From Methanobacteriota archaeon (GTDB lineage Archaea; Thermoplasmatota; Poseidoniia; Poseidoniales; Poseidoniaceae), in assembly GCA_018645535.1 (NCBI GenBank), contig JABGWN010000273.1:1-8722 (forward strand): a stretch of DNA of 8,722 nt, in the 5' to 3' direction. The translations under genes were made by a program, and so were the position numbers. How positions within the stretch are numbered: the stretch's first letter is position 1; every line of letters starts with the position of its first letter. This document shows, in pieces, positions 1-5,939 of this stretch. Below the pieces are notes generated by a model. That model saw only the letters and a list, made by a program, of their open reading frames with translations, searched no databases and was not told the origin of the DNA.

Positions 1-86
1 CCTGTTGCAGGGTTTAGAACTTCATGTGCGTTATTCTCTGAGGATGCGCACCATTGGCCATCAATGTACATCTGCTTCTCGTCCAT
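1..86 (-). CDS. aldehyde dehydrogenase, N-terminal fragment (runs off left edge)
   Basis: Reading leftward from an ATG at 86-84, 28 complete codons stay open to the window edge. They contain YIDGQW followed about 15 residues later by VLNPATG. This spacing and wording is the classic N-terminus of NAD(P)-dependent aldehyde dehydrogenases (the (Y/F)I(D/G)GxW ... NPATG(E) pattern), which oxidise aldehydes to acids in the cytoplasm. The catalytic Cys and Glu lie outside the window, so substrate and subfamily cannot be told. The start is uncertain. An in-frame ATG at 128-126 would add 14 residues (MNRIGYVANRCGLL) that do not resemble the family. However, a TATA-like AATATGA at 157-151 sits about 26 bases upstream of that ATG, which would suit a transcription start, or even a leaderless start, there. 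The gene is divergent from the kinase gene to its right. Family assignment is confident despite the short length; the start is not. Confidence 0.8.
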   Translation of the reverse strand, partial: MDEKQMYIDGQWCASSENNAHEVLNPAT

Positions 87-128
87 GAGCAATCCACAAC
101 GGTTCGCCACATAGCCAATTCGGTTCAT

Positions 129-205
129 TCCTTTGCCGTGGAAGATGACTCATATTGGTTCTTCATACCCAATAGACTCATGAGGTGGATGTTGTAAGAA
201 GTCTC
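129..205. promoter_or_regulatory. divergent intergenic region with inverted repeat and TATA-like element
   Basis: This region lies between the leftward aldehyde dehydrogenase and the rightward kinase gene. It contains a 6-base inverted repeat, TATTGG (153-158) and CCAATA (169-174), with a 10-base spacer. It also has a direct repeat GACTCAT at 147-153 and 175-181 and an 8-base palindrome CTCATGAG at 177-184. On the minus strand AATATGA (157-151) is the best TATA-like element, about 26 bases before the ATG at 128. On the plus strand CATATTGG (151-158) could serve the kinase gene. The symmetric layout would fit a regulator binding site shared by both genes, but repeats this short can arise by chance. 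The promoter role is inferred from position. Confidence 0.35.
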
Positions 206-862
206 ATGGTCGAGCGTGTTGGTCTTGCAACAGAGTCGGTAAAGGTGATGAGTAAACGTGCTCCTCGCTTACTGATTATCGCTGGAGCAGCAGGTGTTGG
301 GAAGTCAACTGCCGCTGGACAGATTGCTGCTGCTAAAGGATACACTCGTATTCTTTCTACTGATGCAATTCGTGAGATTATGCGAACATGCATGGATGTG
401 GATGACAATCTTGCATTGCATCGTTCTTCTTTTTCTCGAGGAGAGAATGGAGAACCTGTTCTTGATTGGCAACGGACATGTGAAGCGGTTGAACCAGGCA
501 TTACTGCAACGATTGAGAGAGCTCGTCGTGAAGGAATCGATCTCCTGATTGAGGGCGTCCATATTGTTCCAAGTGAGCGAATGCTGCGAGCATGGAGAGA
601 AGGCGGTGGAATTGCAGTAGGATTGCTTATGCAAGTCGAATCTGAAGAGAAGCATCGGGAGATGTTACGCACACGAGATGCGCATTCATTCCGTCGTGCT
701 GATCGTTATCTTGCAGGATTTGATAGAATACGACGGATTCAAGATGGACTCCAAGAGAAGGCTAAGATTGCTTCGTGGCCTGTTGTTGATCCTTCTTGGG
801 GCAATGATATTGAGAAAATAGAACACTATCTCGATTTAGCTTGGAATGAGCACAATCGTTGA
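206..862 (+). CDS. 2-phosphoglycerate kinase-like P-loop kinase (COG2074-type)
   Basis: Cytoplasmic P-loop kinase of about 218 residues. From the ATG at 206, a Walker A loop GAAGVGKS lies at residues 27-34, an STDAIREIM segment at about 51-59, LHRSSF near 71-76, and LLIEGVHIVP at about 113-122. The order 'P-loop, (I/L)STD-IRE-MR, LH-SS, EGVH(I/L)VP' is characteristic of the 2-phosphoglycerate kinase family. In some methanogens its characterised member phosphorylates 2-phosphoglycerate to 2,3-bisphosphoglycerate on the way to cyclic 2,3-diphosphoglycerate. No cyclase gene is nearby, so the substrate here is inferred from family only. No N-terminal ATP-cone-like extension, as some relatives have, is visible. 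The start is ambiguous: GTG 185, ATG 206 and ATG 248 are in frame, none has a well-placed ribosome binding site, and similarity begins just after 248. It ends with TGA directly abutting the convergent gene's stop. Confidence 0.8.
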   Translation: MVERVGLATESVKVMSKRAPRLLIIAGAAGVGKSTAAGQIAAAKGYTRILSTDAIREIMRTCMDVDDNLALHRSSFSRGENGEPVLDWQRTCEAVEPGITATIERARREGIDLLIEGVHIVPSERMLRAWREGGGIAVGLLMQVESEEKHREMLRTRDAHSFRRADRYLAGFDRIRRIQDGLQEKAKIASWPVVDPSWGNDIEKIEHYLDLAWNEHNR

Positions 863-1294
863 TTACAATTCGATAACGAACTGTAGTGGCTTCAGGAGCA
901 TTGCATCTCGATCTGAGATACCTAATTCTGCTGAGACTTCAATTCTATCTGAACCTAAATCGTTGAATGTTACATTGATGAGTTTCACTTCGATTCCTGT
1001 GATTTCACCGTGATGAAGCATATCCTGATGTGAAGAATCCATTGCTTGTTGAACTGATTCCATCGACGAGACGCCGTTATCGTACCATATCTCTGCACGT
1101 GCTTGTACGAGGGAAGGAAGAGTTTCTTGAACATCTTCAGAAGTGCGTAGCACTGCATCGCTTGCTACATCATGAGGCACAGACATACCTGCAAGTTTTA
1201 TGCCAAAGATGGCCATAGAAAGCAAGGACATCATCAAAACAACTCCAGTTGCAAGGAGCATCTGTGCCTTGTCATCATGAACTGGAGGACGCAT
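863..1294 (-). CDS. small single-helix pilin-like/pseudopilin-like protein, last gene of pilus cluster
   Basis: A 143-residue protein with a short charged N-terminus (MRPPVHDDKAQ), one hydrophobic helix at about residues 12-35, and a polar remainder presumably outside the membrane. Alternating hydrophobic residues toward the C-terminus (KLINVTF, RIEVSAEL) suggest beta strands. The layout, with a charged head ending in AQ followed by a methionine/leucine-rich helix, resembles small proteins encoded beside archaeal type IV pilus ATPases, so a minor pilin, pseudopilin or TadE-like role is likely. No canonical class III prepilin cleavage site or Glu at +5 is visible. The start is ATG 1294-1292: GGAGGTG at 1308-1302 lies 7 bases upstream, and the ATG overlaps the upstream gene's stop by one base (TGATG). 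An alternative TTG at 1318 lacks this support. No cysteines. The exact function is unknown. Confidence 0.75.
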   Translation of the reverse strand: MRPPVHDDKAQMLLATGVVLMMSLLSMAIFGIKLAGMSVPHDVASDAVLRTSEDVQETLPSLVQARAEIWYDNGVSSMESVQQAMDSSHQDMLHHGEITGIEVKLINVTFNDLGSDRIEVSAELGISDRDAMLLKPLQFVIEL

Positions 1295-1734
1295 CAGGAG
1301 ACACCTCCACGAGACCAAACATCGAGACTAATTGTCCATACATCAGCATCGACAACAAGCAGTTGATGAACGGTTACGGTCGCTCCATTTGGTGTTCCAA
1401 CTTCGCCGTAAGGTGTTGCAGGCATGGCGTTTTGTGCTAGCCAACAATTACTTTCTTTTCCAACTGGTACCATCTCTTGTAACAGCGTACATGCATCATC
1501 AAAAGAATCCAGTGAAAGATATTCATGGAGAAGACTCTCTCCCGTAAGTTCAGCAGGTAACGCCATACTCGCCATCAAGGCATCTTCTCCAGCTGTCTCA
1601 AGAGAGGCATCAATGGCTACTGAACGAGCATCAGGAACGTTCACACGAATGAGGAAGGTTGCCGACATAAAGAACAACCAAAAGAGTGTCAACATCTCAA
1701 GGATGTGGACTTGTGCCTCCTCATCATCGCGCAT
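1294..1734 (-). CDS. small single-helix pilin-like/pseudopilin-like protein with two cysteines
   Basis: A 146-residue protein. It has a short acidic head (MRDDEEAQ), a membrane helix at about residues 9-29 rich in Leu, Phe and Trp, then a polar domain predicted to be extracytoplasmic with Cys82 and Cys97, which could form a disulfide. The head-helix junction AQVHILE places a Glu early in the helix, reminiscent of the Glu5 region of type IV pilins and of archaeal small proteins with an 'AQxHxLE' junction found beside pilus genes (recalled, not checked). The [K/R]G cleavage motif of typical prepilins is missing. The ATG lies 7 bases after the stop of the TadC-like gene; a GGATG/GATGATC stretch at 1747-1737 is a moderate ribosome binding site. 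Its stop overlaps the next start by one base, implying translational coupling. A structural or priming subunit of the same filament is the best inference. Confidence 0.72.
   Translation of the reverse strand: MRDDEEAQVHILEMLTLFWLFFMSATFLIRVNVPDARSVAIDASLETAGEDALMASMALPAELTGESLLHEYLSLDSFDDACTLLQEMVPVGKESNCWLAQNAMPATPYGEVGTPNGATVTVHQLLVVDADVWTISLDVWSRGGVS
1302..1308 (-). promoter_or_regulatory. ribosome binding site deciding the start of the last pilus-cluster gene
   Basis: GGAGGTG on the minus strand lies seven bases before ATG 1294, inside the end of the preceding gene. It makes the ATG that overlaps the upstream stop the likely start, rather than the TTG at 1318. Confidence 0.7.
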
Positions 1735-1741
1735 GAGATCA

Positions 1742-3286
1742 TCATCCAGTCAGTGGAGCAGGAACGAACGTACCAATCGATGGATTCAACCCCGGAAGGC
1801 CAGTAATACCGATCAATTCTGGAGAGAAGGCAATGAAATTGAAAACAACTAATGCAACAAGAATCATCATCCCAGAGTGCTTGAATCCTGCCGAGAATCG
1901 ACCTGTCGCCATCAATCCAGCCATACATCCGTTACCGATTGCTTGCATTGTTACACCATAATAGAAAATGGTCAAGAAAAAGAGAGGATCAACGTTTCGA
2001 ATCTTCATGTTTCCAATGCTTTCTCCGCCCTCATCACCTGAGTTTGAACCAGCAATCGCTGGAATAAAGACTGTAGAAAGAACAACAATAACCCCAAGGA
2101 AAACGAAATATGACGTCCAAATAACAGCAATGTAGGACCCAATGGCCCGTTTCCGTTCCCCTTCTAAGAACTTAATTTCACGAGAATCGTTTGCAGCAGT
2201 GACAAGAATATCTGAAATCTTACCACCTGCTCTGTCAGCCTCTGAAATCAGTGAAATCGCTCGTTTGACCAAAGGTGTACCGACACGTTCTGCGAATTGA
2301 AGAATAACGTCACTGAATTTGATACCCCAGGAAAGTTGGTCACTCATCTTCTTAACTTCGTCATTCAGTGCTCCATATTCAGAGGTTGCTAGTGTTTGAA
2401 CTGCCACCGTCATAGAGAGACCTCCCTTCCAGTATTCTGCAAGGTCACGGAGGAAATCAGGGAACTTTTCTTCTATCTCATTCTTCTTGCTTTCAACACC
2501 TTCCCAGTAGGCTGAAGCCGGCCATAGGAAGAAGAAGAACATAAATCCAAAGAAGTTCAAGAAAATGGTGGGATGGAGGCTGACAGGACCTAGAGCAAGC
2601 TCGGGACCAATCCAGAGAGACTTGTTGTTCATGTTTGCAGGAATACCGTCGTAGTATTCGATTTCCATATCAAACTCAAAGGAATTGAGATAATTCGTCT
2701 CAGAATTAGCTTGAATAACGATTTCATAACGTTTTCCAGCATCAATCGTGTTCATGTAAATACCGCATTCATCAGAGGAAACTCCCGTATTTCCAGTATG
2801 AGACTTTAATGTCTCTCCAAATCGATTTCGAATTGCAACTGTATACGATACTGGTTCATTTGCATCAACTTCACACGTCAGCGTAAGTGGTTGAAGAACA
2901 ACTTCTCCGCCAGTCATCGAAGGATCAACACCAGGAACATCGAAGTTTTTACCGCGGAAAATGACATCTTCCCAAGGTTCATCAGACCACGTTACAAGAT
3001 CTGGACTGTCTTGTAAAATAGAGCAGGATTGATTTTGAGCATAGGTTGGTTTTGTGTTCCCATTGAATGCTTCATTATCCCCTGTAAGAGCACCACAGGC
3101 CACGTTGGTGAACATTGGTTCACCGTTTGTCGTAGGAATAAAACCAGAATTCGTAGCCCACATGACAGCAGTACCCATTCCAAGAAGAATGGAAACGAAG
3201 AGAATAGCATACAATTTGGTCATTGTACTGTCGTCTTTTGGAAGATCAAGTTCGACGACAATCTTATTCTTCTTCTTTCGAGCCAA
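1742..3286 (-). CDS. GspF/TadC-like pilus platform membrane protein with large extracytoplasmic insertion
   Basis: A 514-residue inner-membrane protein. After a basic N-terminus (MARKKKNK) it has a helix at about 24-44, an approximately 190-residue polar, strand-rich region (45-234), and a second helix at about 238-258. A cytoplasmic T2SSF/GspF domain follows at about 271-380, with recognisable FPDFLRDLAEYWKGG and EADRAGGKISDIL segments. Further helices lie near 381-410, 434-456 and 470-488. GspF proteins form the platform that couples the ATPase to filament assembly. Topology puts residues 45-234 outside the cytoplasm; they contain Cys64, Cys88, Cys138 and Cys174, an even number that could form two disulfides. 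Typical archaeal FlaJ/TadC proteins are shorter there. The start is a TTG (3286-3284), supported by GGAGGTGA six bases upstream and no better codon; the upstream stop is 14 bases away. The GspF assignment is firm; the role of the insertion is unknown. Confidence 0.88.
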   Translation of the reverse strand: MARKKKNKIVVELDLPKDDSTMTKLYAILFVSILLGMGTAVMWATNSGFIPTTNGEPMFTNVACGALTGDNEAFNGNTKPTYAQNQSCSILQDSPDLVTWSDEPWEDVIFRGKNFDVPGVDPSMTGGEVVLQPLTLTCEVDANEPVSYTVAIRNRFGETLKSHTGNTGVSSDECGIYMNTIDAGKRYEIVIQANSETNYLNSFEFDMEIEYYDGIPANMNNKSLWIGPELALGPVSLHPTIFLNFFGFMFFFFLWPASAYWEGVESKKNEIEEKFPDFLRDLAEYWKGGLSMTVAVQTLATSEYGALNDEVKKMSDQLSWGIKFSDVILQFAERVGTPLVKRAISLISEADRAGGKISDILVTAANDSREIKFLEGERKRAIGSYIAVIWTSYFVFLGVIVVLSTVFIPAIAGSNSGDEGGESIGNMKIRNVDPLFFLTIFYYGVTMQAIGNGCMAGLMATGRFSAGFKHSGMMILVALVVFNFIAFSPELIGITGLPGLNPSIGTFVPAPLTG

Positions 3287-3292
3287 GTCTTG

Positions 3293-3300
3293 TCACCTCC
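3293..3300 (-). promoter_or_regulatory. strong ribosome binding site driving a TTG start
   Basis: On the minus strand GGAGGTGA immediately follows the TAG stop of the TadB-like gene and lies six bases before the TTG that begins the TadC-like gene. It matches the complement of the archaeal 16S rRNA 3' end (GGAUCACCUCC) over eight bases. This decides the otherwise weak TTG start. Confidence 0.8.
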
Positions 3301-4320
3301 CTACATATCCTGTTCCTTACTGGATGTGTACACCAATATGGCATACGCTACGTGAATCATCGGAATGAATCCAAGAACAATTCCATAGAGCATACTTTCC
3401 GACATCTGAGCACCTGAACCAGATACCCAGAACATAATGACCAGCATGACAATCAAGAACAGAGGCATTGCGACTGCAACGACAATGTATGATTCTGCGA
3501 GCATAGCAATCGATTCAAGGAATTGTTGTAAGCGAGTTCTGTTCTCACGCATGTAGTGTTCTGCTCTGTTTAGGAAGAAGAGTTTCAGTTGACCACCAGC
3601 AGTTAGCGTACCCACCATACCTTGGAAGAATTCAGTCAACCACACTGAAGCAGCTCGATCGACACTCATCTTCATCGAAGTAATCAAGTCGTATCCGAGC
3701 AAGGTAACGTCGCGATACACCAGTGCAGCGTCATCAGCAACATCGCCATAGATGTCTTTGTTCATTGCCAACGACCTGAAAATCTTCGCGGGTGTCGCAT
3801 TCGCAGCCGCCATTGCAGCAGTATACGAGGCAGCATATGGAAGGTATTTCTCAATCATATCGCCACGGCGTTTTGCTTCGCGTTCCGCTCCACCTTTGTT
3901 GAATTTCCAAGCACCTAGAGGAACTATGACGAATCCTATGACGACAAGCAAAACCTTGAGGGCGGGTGGGAAGACTTTGGTATCGTAATCAGGGCAACCA
4001 TTTCCTGGTTTTGATTCATCGATAAGCGCTGTATTCCAATATTCCCATTCAAAGCATACCGCTTGAGTTGCAGGGTCTTGTTGACTTTCCCACAAATCAA
4101 TGACGCCAATTTCAGGAACAAAGAACAATCCAACCATACCGATTCCAATTGCGGAAACCACAATGGTTGTCACGAATACGGTGGCCAGATATACCTCTGG
4201 CATCATTGGCATGGATGCTTTGACAAGATCCTTCGAAAGTTTCTTGTCACCACGGGCACGTTTTTTGAACACACCGCCAAGAAGGCGATGACAGATACGT
4301 TGCCATGCGGTTAAATCCAT
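3301..4320 (-). CDS. GspF/TadB-like pilus platform membrane protein
   Basis: A 339-residue membrane protein, first of two GspF-type proteins in the cluster. It has a basic amphipathic N-terminus (to about residue 35), helix 1 at about 43-68, an approximately 48-residue loop (69-116) with Cys89 and Cys109, helix 2 at about 117-137, and a cytoplasmic GspF segment at about 140-268 with EKYLPYAASYTAAMAAANATP. Helix 3 lies at about 271-298 and helix 4 at about 307-331. The family forms the membrane platform that interacts with the assembly ATPase. The extracytoplasmic loop, with its cysteine pair, is at the same position as the much larger insertion in the neighbouring GspF protein. The ATG lies 9 bases after the ATPase stop; TGAGGTG at 4332-4326 overlaps that stop and is a good ribosome binding site. 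Having two separate GspF proteins points to a Tad/Epd-like rather than an archaellum (single FlaJ) system. Confidence 0.87.
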   Translation of the reverse strand: MDLTAWQRICHRLLGGVFKKRARGDKKLSKDLVKASMPMMPEVYLATVFVTTIVVSAIGIGMVGLFFVPEIGVIDLWESQQDPATQAVCFEWEYWNTALIDESKPGNGCPDYDTKVFPPALKVLLVVIGFVIVPLGAWKFNKGGAEREAKRRGDMIEKYLPYAASYTAAMAAANATPAKIFRSLAMNKDIYGDVADDAALVYRDVTLLGYDLITSMKMSVDRAASVWLTEFFQGMVGTLTAGGQLKLFFLNRAEHYMRENRTRLQQFLESIAMLAESYIVVAVAMPLFLIVMLVIMFWVSGSGAQMSESMLYGIVLGFIPMIHVAYAILVYTSSKEQDM

Positions 4321-4325
4321 AGAAA

Positions 4326-4332
4326 CACCTCA
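4326..4332 (-). promoter_or_regulatory. ribosome binding site overlapping the ATPase stop codon
   Basis: TGAGGTG on the minus strand contains the TGA stop of the ATPase gene and sits five bases before the ATG of the TadB-like gene. The arrangement suggests coupled translation of the two genes. Confidence 0.65.
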
Positions 4333-5856
4333 GCGTAGACCGTCGACTCGTGCAAGAACTTCATTCGGACGAACGTAATATTCAGTAATGATTTGGGACA
4401 CTTGGTCAGCCTTACGAATATCATTGAGAACAAGCCATTCCAAAATTCGCTTACGTGTTCTCAATTCACGACGCATCTCGTCTTGTGAATAGTTGATTTT
4501 AACCATAATCTTCTCAAGAACGTACGACTTTCCACTGAAGATGAAATCATCAGATGATACGTCCCATCGGAATACTTCGTTGGTAATGACTTCCATCGAG
4601 TTTGGATCGATACCAACAATCTCAACAATCTGCTTTGTTCTTCGAACACGGCGTCCATTGATACGAGTTTGAATCTGAATAACACAGGCTTCAAGTGCAG
4701 GCAGCAAAACTCGAGGAATATCAATCGGTTTATTCTCAAGCCGGTGGACCAGAGAAGGTACTGAGTCAGCGTGGACAGTTGAATACGCACAGTGACCAGT
4801 AGCCATTGCTTGGAACAGAACGTATGCTTCAGCACCACGAATCTCACCCACAATAATGTATTCTGGCCGTTCACGAAGAGCTGCTTTGAGCAATTCGAAC
4901 TCTCCAATTTCACCCTCACTGGATTCTCCACCAAACCCTTGCCGAGTAAGACCCGGAACCCAGTTTGGCTGAGGAATGTTTACTTCACGAGTGGATTCGA
5001 TTGAAACGATTTTCATTTGCCATGGAATAAAGATGCACATAGCGTTGAGCGTTGTGGTCTTACCTGAAGCAGTACCACCGACGAACAGCATTGGAACTTC
5101 ATTCTGGAAGGCGATCCAGAGATATGCAACCATCAGAGATGACATGGTTCGGAATGCAACAATATCTGCAGGAGAAAACGGGTCGTCCTTGAATCGTCGA
5201 ATACAGAAACAAGAACCACGAGTTGAAACTTCACGTCCTAGTTTCATGACAATACGGGACCCATCCATCAAAGTTGCGTCAAGTAATGGATCTGCAACTG
5301 AAATGTGCTTTCCACATCGTTGTGCGAGTTTAATGACATACGATTCAAGTTCGTCATCTGTATCCCAAACAACGGTTGTTTCCACCGATTCGAATTTACG
5401 ATGATAAGCGAAAATTGGGACGCCAGTACCGTCGAGCGAAATATCCTCAACGTTAGCATCGTTCATCAATACGTCCATCTGACCGTATCCAATAAGGTCA
5501 CGGCGGATGTAATAGAACAACTTGGATTTGGATTTCTTGGTGATTTTCATACCGTATGATTTGATGACCTTATCCATTGCAGTGCGAAGGTAGGCCTCAG
5601 GGTTAGCATCTATCTCTTCGATATTAGCAGTCAAAGAGCGGATGAAAATATCCATGATTTCTTCTCTTTGCTCTTGCTCTTTCTTTGTCATCGGCGGTTC
5701 GATGATCTGGTAAATGATGTTCAGCGTGCGCTTGTCACGCACAATTCTTGCAAAGGCATGCGGAGGCATGACAGGGTACTTGTCTAACTCATCATATTGA
5801 GCGCGTTGTTGAGCTTTTTGACGACCTCGACCGCCTTCACCCTTCTTCCTTGCCAT
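4330..5856 (-). CDS. type II/IV secretion system (TadA/FlaI/PilB-type) assembly ATPase
   Basis: A 508-residue cytoplasmic hexameric-type ATPase of the GspE/VirB11 superfamily that would power pilus or filament assembly. Numbered from ATG 5856, the N-terminal domain contains GYGQMDVLMNDANVEDIS at about 123-140. The RecA-like domain has Walker A GGTASGKTTT at 260-269, an Asp-box-like SIESTRE at about 285-291, Walker B with the glutamate switch IIVGEIRGAEA at 334-344, and a His box GHCAYSTVHAD at 354-364. The long helical C-terminus fits archaeal members. ATG 5856 is preferred because GGGGTG (5870-5865) lies eight bases upstream and MARKKG is a natural beginning. An in-frame TTG at 5916 would add 20 residues but has no ribosome binding site and would cover the probable promoter. 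It is the first gene of the cluster, followed directly by two GspF-type partners. The Asp-box second acidic residue is Ser instead of Asp. Confidence 0.93.
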   Translation of the reverse strand: MARKKGEGGRGRQKAQQRAQYDELDKYPVMPPHAFARIVRDKRTLNIIYQIIEPPMTKKEQEQREEIMDIFIRSLTANIEEIDANPEAYLRTAMDKVIKSYGMKITKKSKSKLFYYIRRDLIGYGQMDVLMNDANVEDISLDGTGVPIFAYHRKFESVETTVVWDTDDELESYVIKLAQRCGKHISVADPLLDATLMDGSRIVMKLGREVSTRGSCFCIRRFKDDPFSPADIVAFRTMSSLMVAYLWIAFQNEVPMLFVGGTASGKTTTLNAMCIFIPWQMKIVSIESTREVNIPQPNWVPGLTRQGFGGESSEGEIGEFELLKAALRERPEYIIVGEIRGAEAYVLFQAMATGHCAYSTVHADSVPSLVHRLENKPIDIPRVLLPALEACVIQIQTRINGRRVRRTKQIVEIVGIDPNSMEVITNEVFRWDVSSDDFIFSGKSYVLEKIMVKINYSQDEMRRELRTRKRILEWLVLNDIRKADQVSQIITEYYVRPNEVLARVDGLR

Positions 5857-5897
5857 AAACCAAACACCCCAAGCGTTCCTTGACAGGCTGCGCCCGA

Positions 5898-5903
5898 CTA
5901 TAA
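5898..5903 (-). promoter_or_regulatory. possible TATA box for the pilus cluster
   Basis: TTATAG on the minus strand, preceded by purine-rich CCAAAGG (5910-5904), which could be a BRE. It lies about 45 bases before the ATPase ATG at 5856. A transcript starting about 25 bases downstream (near 5875) would carry the GGGGTG ribosome binding site. It is the only TATA-like element in the 76-base gap before the cluster. Position-based inference. Confidence 0.3.
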
Positions 5904-5914
5904 CCTTTGGTTGC

Positions 5915-5939
5915 AAAACGATGTAAAGGGCGCTACATC
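5915..5939 (-). terminator. weak hairpin plus T-run after the kinase gene
   Basis: GATGTA (minus strand, 5939-5934, overlapping the TAG stop) pairs perfectly with TACATC (5925-5920) across an 8-base loop, and a TTTT run follows at 5918-5915. The stem is only six AT-rich pairs, so this is a candidate rather than a firm terminator. Its position between the ABC/kinase unit and the pilus promoter is suitable. Confidence 0.3.

Noticed and set aside
178..672. Long minus-strand open frame opposite the kinase gene
   Set aside because: It is rich in Ser, Arg and Pro with no recognisable motif, and lies opposite a gene with a full, ordered motif set. It is a shadow frame.
206..862. Zeta-toxin-type kinase of a toxin-antitoxin pair
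   Set aside because: The P-loop and EGxH region are superficially similar, but the STD-IRE-MR and EGVHIVP motifs fit the 2-phosphoglycerate kinase family, and no antitoxin gene is adjacent.
3029..3368. Overlapping plus-strand open frames across the TadB/TadC junction
   Set aside because: They are low-similarity antisense frames crossing the strong ribosome binding site and start of a well-supported gene.
863..5856. Reading the cluster as the archaellum (FlaI/FlaJ) operon
   Set aside because: There are two different GspF proteins instead of one FlaJ, and no FlaB, FlaC/D/E, FlaF, FlaG or FlaH gene lies in this window.
5857..5916. Twenty-residue N-terminal extension of the ATPase from a TTG at 5916
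   Set aside because: No ribosome binding site precedes the TTG, the added residues do not resemble the family, and the region holds the probable promoter. The ATG at 5856 has GGGGTG at normal spacing.
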